Below are positions 1 to 12,176 of a stretch of 64,000 nt of DNA, piece after piece. The translations under genes and the position numbers were made by a program. Source of the DNA: Phoronis australis. Its lineage: Eukaryota > Phoronida > Phoronidae. The notes under the pieces were generated by a model, which did no database searches, was not told the DNA's origin, and saw nothing but the letters and a program-made list of their open reading frames with translations. The DNA is taken from assembly GCA_002633005.1 (NCBI GenBank), contig NMRA01000405.1:249009-313008 (forward strand), given 5' to 3'. Position 1 is the first letter of the stretch, and each line of letters starts with the position of its first letter.

Positions 1-90
<90 letters not shown>
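1..90. repeat. (TA)n microsatellite
   Basis: Almost pure TA dinucleotide repeat at the window edge. It adjoins the inverted-repeat element that follows, which may have inserted into a TA tract. Confidence 0.95.
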
Positions 91-91
<1 letters not shown>

Positions 92-92
92 A

Positions 93-607
93 AATTGGTT
101 AAACGCACGACACTTTTCATTGTTCACAGTTCCGTTACGTTCGTATCTTCGGAACAAAACTCAACTCTCAACTGAACATAGATAAAGTAACTGACTAAAC
201 GAACGTAAAATCACTTGTCAAGAAATTGTGGAAAACACGTGAATTCTCTACCTGGAGCACAATGGGCTGCGATTGAAAGTACTATAGTCCCTCTTGTTTG
301 CGTGACTTTCCTGTTACCCCCCCCCCCTTCATTAGTCATTCTTTGTAGTATTTCACACCCGCCGTGTTCCACTGTGTGTGTCATCAGCTTATGCTCTGTG
401 GTGGCATTACTGCGTCATTTTATCTCCACTTGAGAATGAAACAAGTATGTTTCGAAATATCGTGTGTCTTTTAATTATGTCGCTAGGTCAGTTACTGTAT
501 CTATGCTCAGTTGAGAGTAGAGTTTTGTTCCGAAGGTACGAACGAAGGTGCGAACGTAACGGAATAAAGACTGTGAACAATGAAAAGTATCGTGCGTTTA
601 ACCAATT
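93..607. mobile_element. MITE-like element with ~100 bp inverted repeats
   Basis: The left arm (93-195) and right arm (487-607) are imperfect reverse complements, both beginning AATTGGTTAAACGCACGA when read inward and both ending in a GTAACTGAC-type stretch. The right arm carries an extra ~15 bp. The short reading frames inside are not gene-like. TA tracts lie on both sides. Superfamily not identified. Confidence 0.75.
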
Positions 608-1164
608 CTGTATAACCGAAAACTTGCTCCCGAAGTACAGCCATAAATGTATGAATATGTAAATATATAATTATATATACATAAACATATACATATACAT
701 AAATATATATATTACATGCCAAGCTTAAAATCAAATTCTCTCTAGTCTTTCCTTTCTCGACATCACTACTAAGATCAGTGGTGGGTGCTCATCCGTAAGA
801 AGATGGCACTTGACCCTGGTGATGTTCCCCTGGTAGGCATACTAATGATTACTTTATCATTAGCAACCACGGTCCAATTAGTTACATTTCCAACTGCTTT
901 GGACATAATGGCGTCCAGAAACTGTGCTAGTCCACTTCCTGTTCGGTCATTAGCGCTACTTCACTTCTTAACTATATTCAGAATAGATATTGATTAAGTA
1001 ATTAGTAAGAATAGATCCATTTTAAGTTGCCCAAAATTTGTGCATATGTACTTTTAAACCATGGGGTCAAACTTGTTGACATGTACTTTAACGTCAAAAT
1101 CTATTTTTAGATGGTGTTTTGGGGTCAAAGCACTAGAAATTCTAGAAATTTCTGAGAACAAATC
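608..1164. other. No recognisable gene
   Basis: AT-rich sequence with a short TA/CA-rich patch at 660-715. Short open frames only, none with recognisable similarity. Confidence 0.6.
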
Positions 1165-2060
1165 TTAGCAGCCAATGATATGATTTGATATGATCATGTG
1201 GTTTTTATTATCCAGTCGGTAAATAAGTAGATACCTGTAATACCTGCCACGGACAGGATCATTGGGGATATGCTGGTGCATTAATCCCCTCCCCAGACCA
1301 TCCCCGTGACAGCAGAAGGCGCAGAACTCCAGGGCTGATGTTGCCTGTAAGCATTTGATTAGACAGCACTCGGGCACGGCTCTTCTTGTGACTCTTCGCA
1401 GCATGGCCATAAATAATACCGGCTTCGAGCAGTCGGCTGCCATCATTGAACTCAGCCAGTTGGGATGCAGTCTGCTCGTGGTTGCGTTTGCGGGCCAGCA
1501 GCTTAACGTCAGCCGAATATAAGTAGAGGGGTTGGTTGGTGGTGCATGAGCCAGCGAGGTAATCTGCACGCTCATTAATCAAGACACCGGCGTGCCAAGG
1601 TACGAAAGACCAGATCACTACATGATGAGGGTGGTGTGATCGGAAGACACCCCAGTTGGCTGGGAGGTTTCCAGATTGAACTTTCATCAACACTGCCATG
1701 GAATCGGTGGCAAAGATAATGGTGTGATTCTCCAGGTCTAGGAGTGACAGCTTGGTTAGGGCACGTTGTACAACTGTATAGCCTCAAACTCCATCCGCGT
1801 ACTGCTTGTGTATACATGGTGGCAGCCACTACCTTCCGCAATGACGTTGTTAGCACAGCGTATTTGATAACCCCATCCCGCACGATTAGTTTCACCATCG
1901 AAGGATCCATCAGTTGCTACAATGATCGCGCAAGATGCTCATTGGCTGCCAGTACAAGAACTTGGTGAGGAACCGAATGTCATCATTGATTTCAACAGGG
2001 AAGCTCGGGAATGGCCTCCTGGAGTAGCCCAAGCATTATGCCGTCAGCAATGGCGTGATC
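1165..2060 (-). pseudogene. Decayed LINE-type RNase H domain
   Basis: Read on the minus strand across several frames, this encodes pieces of a retrotransposon RNase H domain. A frame near 1905-1800 reads DGSFDGETNRAGWGYQI and then MEFEAIQLYN. A frame at 1720-1690 reads FATDSMAVLMKVQSG. A frame around 1640-1550 reads a tryptophan/proline/histidine stretch followed by INERADYLAG. These match the order of RNase H catalytic blocks (D...E...D...D) in LINE-encoded RNase H. Frameshifts between blocks show it is dead. It is a fragment; no reverse transcriptase was found nearby. Confidence 0.65.
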
Positions 2061-2289
2061 TTGGCGGTATTAATGCTAAATAAGTAGAATATTATAATAT
2101 GGGCTAAAATTAAGAAGCTATTCAGATGAGCTATAGTAGTTGAAGCATAAAGACTTGCTACAGCGTACAGAAGAAATTGTACAGCAGAGCCATCTCGTGG
2201 AAGATTCTAAAGAGGACCTTGGCAAGGGCAAGGGTTAACGAACAGGAAGTTAACTAAGAGCTTGTCATTTGCATCGTGGATGGTGCGAT

Positions 2290-2405
2290 ACTGCCTGAAG
2301 TGTTGCGTCACCAGAGACTGTGACCAGCAAGAAGAATCGTGGGTAGACGAAAGTGCCTGCAAGTGTTGCGTCACCAGGGACTGTGACCAGCAAGTACACT
2401 GTCGC
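2290..2405. repeat. Two-copy 62 bp direct repeat
   Basis: The segment containing GTGTTGCGTCACCAG and CTGTGACCAGCAAG occurs twice, about 62 bp apart, with few differences. No coding function is seen. Confidence 0.7.
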
Positions 2406-2825
2406 AATACAGTGTGTGAAGTTTGAAGATTCACCAACAAGTGGAGAGTCCTACAGCTTGGATAGCATATAAGACATTTGATTACTTTGGTTGATTGATT
2501 GAAGTAATCTTTAAAGAGGGCGCTAGCATAATTACTCTTCTTTGTAGTTGATTACATTAATTAACAACAGGTTTCACTTGTATAATTTGTGGCTATCATG
2601 TAAAAAATAAAATTAATTACTGGATTTTATCATTCTCTCTCCATCTACACACAATCTCAAAGCATAACTGCCTTTTAAACAAACCGACAGTCAATTTTTT
2701 ACATATTTCTCAAACCCTGTTTTCCTTTTATTGATCTTCTTTTTGAATACTTTAATTTCTATTCATTTTTCAATTTTTCATTTGTTTATTTATATAAAGG
2801 ATACCTCCGTGATAGCGGTCGAAGG

Positions 2826-3000
2826 TCCCTGCCTGCTTGCCTGCCTGTCTGCCTGCCTGCTTGCCTGCCTGCCTCCCTCCCTCTCTCTCTCAAACCCTGC
2901 CTTCACCCCTCTCTCTCTAATCCTCACTCCCCCTCCCTCCTCTCCACCTCCCCTCCCCTGCCACTTTCCCTATTCCTTCCCCCGTAAACACACCATTCTG
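2826..3000. repeat. (CCTG)n microsatellite and pyrimidine-rich tract
   Basis: A CCTG/CTTG tetranucleotide run (about 2830-2880) is followed by CT- and CCTCC-rich sequence to about 2985. The open frame across it is low-complexity and not a gene. Confidence 0.85.
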
Positions 3001-3303
3001 CGGCACACAATAGTGTGACCCAAGGACAAACCTCTTAAAGGCGAAGGCAACCTTTTTCCATGTCATTTTGAGCTAAAATAAGGTTGGTTGGTTATCCTAG
3101 ACATATTTTTCACTTAATTACAGCTTTTCGTAATTTTATTAATTATTCGTCCGCTTTTCCGGAAGTGACGTTTTAGGAGGCAAGCGCTTCCCGCCAATTT
3201 CTTTTCACATAGTCTGACTGTGAGAGCTGCCGAGTCAGTCATTGTTCTACCTCGGTTGTGTTAAGTTCCGTCGTCGTTCGCTTTCATTTACTAGTCAGTC
3301 AAC

Positions 3304-3324
3304 ATGCCACACTGTTGCTGCGTA
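3304..3324 (+). CDS. Possible THAP-like transposase N-terminus, cut by assembly gap
   Basis: An ATG at 3304 opens MPHCCCV and runs into the N stretch. THAP zinc-finger proteins, including many Kolobok and P-element transposases, typically begin M-P-x-x-C followed by a second cysteine. The ATG lies inside a TTAA-flanked element, which supports a transposase. Only seven residues are visible, so this is suggestive only. The frames running through the Ns are not evidence. Confidence 0.3.
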
Positions 3325-3958
3325 NNNNNNNNNNNNNNNNNNNNNNNNNNNNNNNNNNNNNNNNNNNNNNNNNNNNNNNNNNNNNNNNNNNNNNNNNNNN
3401 NNNNNNNNNNNNNNNNNNNNNNNNNNNNNNNNNNNNNNNNNNNNNNNNNNNNNNNNNNNNNNNNNNNNNNNNNNNNNNNNNNNNNNNNNNNNNNNNNNNN
3501 NNNNNNNNNNNNNNNNNNNNNNNNNNNNNNNNNNNNNNNNNNNNNNNNNNNNNNNNNNNNNNNNNNNNNNNNNNNNNNNNNNNNNNNNNNNNNNNNNNNN
3601 NNNNNNNNNNNNNNNNNNNNNNNNNNNNNNNNNNNNNNNNNNNNNNNNNNNNNNNNNNNNNNNNNNNNNNNNNNNNNNNNNNNNNNNNNNNNNNNNNNNN
3701 NNNNNNNNNNNNNNNNNNNNNNNNNNNNNNNNNNNNNNNNNNNNNNNNNNNNNNNNNNNNNNNNNNNNNNNNNNNNNNNNNNNNNNNNNNNNNNNNNNNN
3801 NNNNNNNNNNNNNNNNNNNNNNNNNNNNNNNNNNNNNNNNNNNNNNNNNNNNNNNNNNNNNNNNNNNNNNNNNNNNNNNNNNNNNNNNNNNNNNNNNNNN
3901 NNNNNNNNNNNNNNNNNNNNNNNNNNNNNNNNNNNNNNNNNNNNNNNNNNNNNNNNNN
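3325..3958. other. Assembly gap (N run)
   Basis: A run of 634 undetermined bases inside the inverted-repeat element. Long identical arms commonly cause such gaps. Open frames spanning it are artefacts. Confidence 1.
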
Positions 3959-4366
3959 CACTGCTGTGAACAAGGTCTCCGTCACTCACACTACTGTCAC
4001 TGTGATACGGGTCACCGACTCCAGCCATTTTCAGCTTACAACACACTAAACAATCCCTAAATCCAACGCAGTTGAGTTCTCTACTAACCTATCTTGCCGC
4101 AGAATACTCGCCGATGGAAAGTGGTGGCGACAATTGGTGAAAAATAGCACAAAACAAAAGTAGAATAGAACAGATTCGCACAGTAAGCTCAACGCAAAAC
4201 CAAGTGGCGGGAAGCGCTTGCCTCCTAAAACGTCACTTCCGGAAAAGCGGACGAATAATTAATAAAATTACGAAAAGCTGTAATTAAGTGAAAAATATGT
4301 CTAGGATAACCAACCAACCTTATTTTAGCTCAAAATGACATGGAAAAAGGTTGCCTTCGCCTTTAA

Positions 4367-5000
4367 AGAAAATACCAGCAGGGTGTCACATCCGTTGTGA
4401 AGATGATAACTGTACCGAGGAGTATATCGGGGAAACTCAACAACCGTGAATTGTGAATTAAACAATGGCAACTGAATGAGCTTTATCAAAACCGTCCATT
4501 TGTTATGTTTTGGAACAATTTCCCTTATCATAGAACAAAAAATGGACCTTTCTGCTAAAAAAATTCCCAATCCCACAACAACGCTCGATGCTGCCTAGCT
4601 TGCAGGGTTGCTAGATGTACATAGATGTCACTCGTGGGCCGTGCAGTGGCTAATGTATCGTCGCTCTGAGTGAGTCTTGCACGAGCCGGCTCACCAACAT
4701 CTACAAAACAACATCTCGGGAAGCAGAATAAGTTATGAAAAGCACATATGGTCGCTTGGCATTGCATTTGATGCCAGGTATTACAAGAAAATGTAAAGCT
4801 TTTTTCGTCTCAAAATACCGTATCTGGTAACATGTGGAGATAATCTGTGGTCGGATCTAATGCGCAGGTGTTGGCGTACGGCTAAATAACCCGAGGGCGT
4901 CAAAGACGAGTGAAACGAAACCTATTGTCAACAGTGAGTGTGTAATAGCTGCTCACGTCTTACCCGCCAATACAACATCTGGGTCTTGACGTCGGATTTC
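4367..5000. other. Upstream region of the phosphatase gene
   Basis: No gene recognised. It probably contains the promoter and 5-prime UTR of the downstream phosphatase, but no clear TATA box or initiator could be assigned. Confidence 0.5.
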
Positions 5001-6437
5001 ATGATGTGCATTCAAAGTTTATGCTCCCTGTGTTTTTGGATATTTGCCGTTTACTGTCGTTGCATCAACGGGCAGAAGCAAGACATAAGGAACTTGTCCA
5101 GGGATAAAAGTGATTTTTGGAAACTGAACAACAATCCAGAACAAATACATCTGGCTTTGGGAAATGAAGTATCGGAGATGATCGTTGTTTGGGCTAGTCC
5201 CGATCCGCTTCAGGAGGGAGATGTTCCCTCGGTTATCTATGGAGTGGATTCCTGGAAACTAGACAACAGGAGGAATGGGACGAGTCTCGACTTTGAAGTA
5301 CCGGCACAATTTTTCAGTGGAAAATGGGTCCACGCTAACGTGCATAGTGCACATGGATATCACAGAGTGGTACTAACAGCCTTGATGCCTAATACACGGT
5401 ACTGGTATAAAGTAATATCTGGCAATGAAGAGAGTAATCTGTATTCGTTTAAGACATTAAAAGAAGGACACACCTGGCCAGCTAGATTTATAGTGTATGG
5501 CGACATGGGACGAAAGGCGGGCGCAATCAGTTTGGGTCGATTACGTGCAGAAGCTCAAAGAAGAGATAAGGCAGTCGACGCTTTTATTCACGTTGGCGAC
5601 TTTGCGTATAATTTTCAAGATAGTCAAGGAAAGGTGGGTGATTCATTCATGAAAAGAATTGAGAGCATTGCAAGTCATGTACCCTACATGACTTGCCCTG
5701 GAAATCATGAAATTTTTGGCGATTTTGCTCACTATCGCTATCGATTTTCCATGCCATCATCTGATTGGCCAATTCCTTTGAATAAAATGTGGTACAGCTT
5801 TAATGTCGGTCTTGCTCATTTTATCAGTTATTCCACCGAAGTTTATTTCACACATAAAGGAGCTTACATAAGCGACCAATTGAAATGGCTAGAAGAAGAT
5901 TTAAAGTATGCTAACGTGCCAACTAATCGGACTGCACAGCCATGGATTATTGCTTTTGGTCACCGCCCCATGTACTGTTCAAATGCTGACCGTGACGACT
6001 GCACAAAGAAACTCTCAAAAGTTCGAGCTGGACTTGAAACTCTCATGTACAAGTATGGAGTGGACGTCTTAATACAAGGTCATGAACATTCGTATGAGAG
6101 ACTGTACCCTGTGTACAATGAAACTGTCACGAATTGTGACTATGTGAACCCCAAGGCACCAGTTCATCTCATCAGCGGTGCGGCTGGTTGCAATGAGAAA
6201 GGTGGTCTTTGTTTCGACGTCATGTTACATGCAGCCAGACCTTGGTCGGCCTTCCGGTCATGGCTACCTGGTCTTAATGGCTATGGTCGACTGACGGTTC
6301 ACAACTCAACACACCTGTACTGGGAGCAGGTGATTGCATACACCGGCCAGGTGATGGACAGCTTGTGGTTAGTCCAAGAAAATCATGCGCCATTTAGCAC
6401 TCCATTTGTAGCTGATCAAAGCAAGTGCAGTGTATAA
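5001..6437 (+). CDS. ACP7: Purple acid phosphatase, ACP7-like, secreted
   Basis: Encodes a 478-residue dinuclear-metal acid phosphatase that hydrolyses phosphomonoesters at low pH, probably lysosomal or secreted. An N-terminal hydrophobic segment (about residues 5-20, rich in C, F and W) looks like a signal peptide. A fibronectin-III-like N-domain (about 45-155) precedes the metallophosphatase domain. All seven metal ligands of the family are present: D168 (GDMG), D200 and Y203 (GDFAY), N235 (GNHE), H321 (GHRPM), H361 and H363 (GHEHSYER). Several N-x-T glycosylation sites occur. The open frame extends 5-prime to a GTG at 4938, but the first ATG, followed by the signal-like segment, is at 5001, so I chose that. 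The coding region has no intron, unlike the neighbouring genes. Family assignment is firm; orthology to vertebrate ACP7 is likely but not proven. Confidence 0.93.
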   Translation: MMCIQSLCSLCFWIFAVYCRCINGQKQDIRNLSRDKSDFWKLNNNPEQIHLALGNEVSEMIVVWASPDPLQEGDVPSVIYGVDSWKLDNRRNGTSLDFEVPAQFFSGKWVHANVHSAHGYHRVVLTALMPNTRYWYKVISGNEESNLYSFKTLKEGHTWPARFIVYGDMGRKAGAISLGRLRAEAQRRDKAVDAFIHVGDFAYNFQDSQGKVGDSFMKRIESIASHVPYMTCPGNHEIFGDFAHYRYRFSMPSSDWPIPLNKMWYSFNVGLAHFISYSTEVYFTHKGAYISDQLKWLEEDLKYANVPTNRTAQPWIIAFGHRPMYCSNADRDDCTKKLSKVRAGLETLMYKYGVDVLIQGHEHSYERLYPVYNETVTNCDYVNPKAPVHLISGAAGCNEKGGLCFDVMLHAARPWSAFRSWLPGLNGYGRLTVHNSTHLYWEQVIAYTGQVMDSLWLVQENHAPFSTPFVADQSKCSV

Positions 6438-6870
6438 GCTGTGCGAGTTTTCATGTGTCAAAATCATTAAGCTATCGGGAGGAAAGTGTGAAGGAGGGTG
6501 GGAGAGAAGCTGGGAAAGGGTTACAGCAGTCTGGCTAATAAGACATTTGTTTTACAGATCGACAATATAAAGGCAGTAGCGGTACTAAAACGGTAATATT
6601 ACAGGGTCAAGGTTTTTATCTTCAAGGTAAAGCTACTACGATCCTACCACCAGACATCTTTTGTCTTAGAACACTTTTAAAGTCCTTTTGAAGTTGAAAT
6701 CAAGTTGTTCCATACTCAGGTGAAAGTCATTTCTGCATTTGGAAATAACTGACAATTTTAATTGAAATTTTAATTAAAATTATTCGAGAACATGCTCCAT
6801 GTGTGTCGCTGAGCCAACCATGCAACAACGAACTGTCAGTTCACCGCAATCCCAGTGACGTAATTTTCCA
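6438..6870 (+). other. Phosphatase 3-prime flank with candidate poly(A) signal
   Basis: No AATAAA is seen downstream of the stop. The best candidate is ATTAAA at 6773-6778, about 340 bp after the stop codon. No gene is present. Confidence 0.4.
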
Positions 6871-6871
6871 A

Positions 6872-6992
6872 TTCCGGTTGTTATGTACAGTCGTACAACG
6901 CCTCCAAAAATTGCTTGCCAAGCGACAATTGCCTTTTTGCCGAACAGTTTAGACGGTCGACTCTTGATTGATCTGAGTAAGAAAAAAAGTTT
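6872..6992 (+). mobile_element. tRNA-derived SINE fragment (copy 1)
   Basis: The stretch with GCTTGCCAAGCGACAATTGC, followed by a TTGCCGAACAGTTTAGA block, matches the segment at 28185-28330 in order and spacing. In the better-preserved copy this block is a Pol III A-box-like motif. This copy is decayed. Confidence 0.6.
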
Positions 6993-7117
6993 CATTGCAG
7001 TTATAATTTCTGGCGCCACAAGGTTCGTTTCATCAACAACGAATCAGTAACAAGAAGTTCAACTGCACATAACATTTGATAAAACTTATTTTTGGTTTGA
7101 CAGAAAGTTGGCACTCT

Positions 7118-7198
7118 ATCCCTACATCCCTGCCTCTTCCCCTCCCTCCTGCGTTTCCTGTCCCTCTCTCCCTCTCTCTCCCTCTCTCTCCCTCTCAT
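7118..7198. repeat. CT-rich low-complexity tract
   Basis: CCCTCTCTCT-type repeat. The arginine/glutamate-rich frame on the opposite strand is a low-complexity artefact. Confidence 0.9.
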
Positions 7199-8105
7199 AA
7201 AATAGGGTTGAGAAAAAGAAAGGGCTTAACAATGGAATAACTAAGTCAAGTTATCATACGACGTGTGCGCGCTTGAGAAAGAGTCTACACGTGTCGCATT
7301 GATTGAAGCGGGTGGCCATGTGCATATTAGTTGGCTTCTGAAATCAGCACATATGCTGCCTCAGGCTAAAACTGTTATCTTAATAATATGATGCCTGTGG
7401 AAAGTTACCGAGACTATCCCGGGGTATATCAGGTGTTTTCATCCTGATTTAACAATTAGTTTGAATTTTATTTTGGTTCAAATCTTTATCAAGAATTAGC
7501 TTAGCTTCTGGTTTTCACTTTGAATGGATTTTTTTACTTGGGTTTAGTTTTTAGGTTATGACCCGACCTGTCGTCGTGCTGCAAACTGCTGTCAAAGTCT
7601 AAAGGTCCATAGTATGCATTGTGATCAAATGTGACTCTAGACAGGTAACCTGTCCGTAAACAAGTATTCCATATCACGAGACTTGCTGCCCAAGCCAGTA
7701 CGCAATATAAACTAGGTGCACAGGTTCACAAGGGAATAATTAGTCATCTTGGGTTTTTTCAGGCTGCCCGAAATGAGACATCCAGTTTACTTTTAATTAT
7801 TATAACCTTATAACCTTTAGGTAAAATCTTACTTGCAAGTCAAGAACATTCTTACGTTCGACAATATGGGTGTCGTTGCCTCTGTAACGGGGCTCTTTTC
7901 AAATAAATCAAGTGTAGACCGTTTGGAGGTTTATTGCCGTTTATTGCACCAATAGTTGCATAGTCCAATCAATTGGACTGGTTGTGACACACGGACTAAC
8001 CAGCTGGATCCTAGCTTGTGAACCCTATTCTGGCAATACTAATTTAAAACAAACTACACCCCAGTTCACAGAACAAATCAAAGACAACGACCCGAAATGT
8101 AGCAA
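7199..8105. other. No recognisable gene
   Basis: Intergenic sequence with no coding or repeat structure that I could identify. Confidence 0.5.
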
Positions 8106-8610
8106 GTGACTGGGCGGACCAATGACACAGACATTGCATTCATAACACCTTTGACTCCCAGGAACATGCAAGCACAAAGAAAATTTGGAAAGGGTGACAT
8201 CATTCGACGGATTCCCATAAATGACATTGTGTCCACTTCAGTAGCAGACAAAATCCACTTCACGCTTTTCTTCCATGGCTTCACCGGGTGTGAGGTTGTG
8301 TCAAACTTCAGGGACAAGACGACGGCTAGCGCATGGCAGACATGGAATGAAACTTCAGCCGCATTTGCAATACTCAGTCACCGTCCACGTAATATTTTAA
8401 AAGCCTGTCCTATGCGTTCACGAAAAATGTGTGTTTCTCATCTGTGATCAAGTTCAGCATCTTCTCATAATGTAGAATAGAAGCAATGCATGAACTCTTT
8501 GCACAGAAACAGAGGTCATACGACTTGATCCCACCAACACAAAAGCCTCGAAAGGACCATACCAAACGAACATACTGTTTAGCAGGTCATATGTAGGGAC
8601 AATGCCACGT
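8106..8610 (+). pseudogene. Remnant of a repeat-associated FHxxTGCD-type protein
   Basis: The frame 8106-8447 contains FFHGFTGCEVVSNFRDKTTA then AWQTW. This resembles the motif FHAFTGCD-VS-F-G+GKKTAW found in a large, mobile-element-associated family of uncharacterised invertebrate proteins. In another frame, about 8489-8600, HELFAQKQRSYDLIPPTQ and then CLAGHMWGQC match the downstream block of the same family. A stop and a frameshift separate the two blocks, so it is dead. The function of the family is not established. Confidence 0.55.
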
Positions 8611-8714
8611 TCGGTAACCAGGGCCCAAGGTCTATTTTTTGTACTCGAAAACGTACTCGGAATTATTTTAGTCATTTTCATTCTATTTTTGAGCAAATTG
8701 ATTGAGACTTCCAT

Positions 8715-9057
8715 AATTGTGATTTTGTTTTGAGAATTGTCATGAGTAAACTTTACAGTGGGGTGAAATTCTTTGGGGCATGGGTCCAGATCATAAAAAT
8801 ATCATCTATTAAATCAGGGTTGAAGAAAGTTGATATCAGATTTCTCAAAAAAATGTGGGGGCCGCAAAGAGCTCGAGTACCCATAGCAGTGCCTCATAAT
8901 ACTTTTGAAGATAGTGAAAAATGTTAAGAAGGTGAAGTGATTCATAATTAAGACGTGTTCTAGAAAAGTGCGAATGAACAAAACCGATTCAGAGTTTATT
9001 GTAGTTGGCCAAACCTGAAATGACAATTCGAAATTAGCGTTGGCATTGCCTGCAATT
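8715..9057. other. No recognisable gene
   Basis: AT-rich; nothing identified. Confidence 0.5.
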
Positions 9058-9185
9058 GGCGCTGGTAACGGAAATAGAATTCTATCACGGTAAGGAATAT
9101 TATGATACCAAGATTAATAGGTTATAAATTCATTTTTTTACTGTTAGCCAGCTAGAAAGAGCGAAATGCAGGCTTTATCTGGTTG
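9058..9185. repeat. Foldback MITE family, half copy
   Basis: Contains GTAACGGAAATAGAATTCTA, then CACGGTAAGGAATATTATGA and a GCCAGCTAGAAAGAGCGAAA-like end. The same ordered blocks occur at 13330-13650, 25840-26100, 26740-27060 and 47634-48471. Confidence 0.6.
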
Positions 9186-9800
9186 ATATTTGAGCGATTA
9201 AATTATAATTGCTTGTGTACCTTATTAGTGTGTGGACCACTGGAATGGCCAGAAATTTCAAGAATTACCGGCTAAAAACCGTTGAAAGCATTAAGACTGC
9301 ACCTCGCCTCGTTTAGCTGGCAAGACCGAAAATCGAGTTAGGGGCATTACACTAAAAATTCCTCACCGTAATAGATTTCTATTTGTGGTGAAATTTTCAT
9401 TGATCCTACCAATACGTGCTTTGCTTTTTTATCGGGCATACTTTCTAAAAGGGTTCGGTTGCATCATACTCTCTCTCCAAATGGGTTGGTATCCTGGCCA
9501 ACTTATGATGGAGCTAGGAACCTAGGCTGGAGTAAGCCACTTCCCCGGGACACAATTTCATGCACTGTGCAACGGCTAACTGCCGGCAGAATTGGAACGA
9601 ATTTGCATGTTAATGAACGTCGACCCTTTGTCTGATGAACTCACGATAACAGCTGCTGTAGCTAGTTTGTATTGTTTCTGAATTCGGTCACCTAATTAGC
9701 TATCATGTAACATTGGTTTACCGTGGGTGCTTTAAAAGTCAACTGTTTATTCCATCGATTCATTTCACCCCCATTTTGCTAAGTGCAAATTTAGGTCTAC
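9186..9800. other. No recognisable gene
   Basis: Intergenic; nothing identified apart from short open frames. Confidence 0.5.
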
Positions 9801-9804
9801 CAAG

Positions 9805-10175
9805 GTTCTACGACAATGATGGCGATTACGATGTTTACGTTTTCAGCGTCATCTTTGGTGTCGATGACGTCATCATCCTTGGCTTCATCAGCGTCATAGG
9901 CGTCTTTTGCATTGGTGATTGGGAAATAAATGTCATTGGCGGCGTTGTCGTTCTTAGCGGATGACGGTGGTTTCATGTCATCGACGTCGTCAATATTTGT
10001 GACTTCGTAATCATTGCTGTTGCATAGGTGTTGTCATCACTGTCGGAGGCGTCATCGTCGCGTTCGTCGATGCTATTATCGGTGCTTGTGACGTCATTGT
10101 AGGTGTTAAAGACAGTCAAAGCACCCATGTCGTAGTCTTCTAGATCGTGATTGCATCGTCGTTGGTGTTGTGAGT
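9805..10175. repeat. Degenerate GTC/GAT/TCA trinucleotide tract
   Basis: Irregular trinucleotide pattern (GTCATC, GTCGAT, GACGTC, GTTGTC) over about 370 bp. It looks like a heavily mutated trinucleotide microsatellite and explains the open frame with alternating V, D and I at 9713-9964. Confidence 0.6.
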
Positions 10176-11954
<1,779 letters not shown>

Positions 11955-12176
11955 TTATGCGTAATTGTCCGCAAGAAATTGTAGGTATTTCTTATTTCTC
12001 TGCACTCTTGGCACCTTGAACTGAGACGCGGTGGCTTTGTCGTTATCGCTGAGAATAAGGTTCTTCAAACTTTGGAAACAACCGTTTTTAACTTGGTGGA
12101 CAACCATTGGCTTCAGCTCATCTCTTTCTCTCAAAATGTCGTAAAGCTCGTGCTGTTTACGTAAGTTGTCATCCAA
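11955..12176 (-). CDS. GHDC: GH3 gene exon 6 (terminal)
   Basis: Residues 573-645 plus stop. The acceptor is TTTCAG at 12182-12177. Encodes LRKQHELYDILRERDELKPM and the diagnostic SQFKVPR block near the C-terminus. Confidence 0.88.
   Translation of the reverse strand: MDDNLRKQHELYDILRERDELKPMVVHQVKNGCFQSLKNLILSDNDKATASQFKVPRVQRNKKYLQFLADNYA

Larger units (their letters stand above)
3035..4366 (+). mobile_element. TTAA-flanked DNA transposon, Kolobok/T2-like, with ~160 bp TIRs
   Basis: The sequence 3039-3193 is repeated as a near-perfect reverse complement at 4207-4362. The outer ends read AGGCGAAGGCAACC inward and are bordered on both sides by TTAA (3035-3038 and 4363-4366). A TTAA target duplication with a TTAAAGG start is the signature of Kolobok / T2-type elements; piggyBac also uses TTAA but has different termini. 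The interior is mostly an assembly gap. Just before the gap a frame opens with MPHCCCV at 3304. The near identity of the arms suggests recent activity. Superfamily assignment is inference from the termini. Confidence 0.7.

Noticed and set aside
2731-3018. Cys/Leu/Ala- and Pro-rich frame
   Set aside because: Produced by the CCTG and CT-rich low-complexity tract.
3242-4060. Long reading frames on both strands across 3242-4060
   Set aside because: They consist almost entirely of undetermined bases; only the MPHCCCV start next to the gap is worth noting.
4938-5000. N-terminal 21-residue extension of the phosphatase
   Set aside because: It begins with GTG, not ATG; the first ATG at 5001 is followed at once by a signal-like segment.
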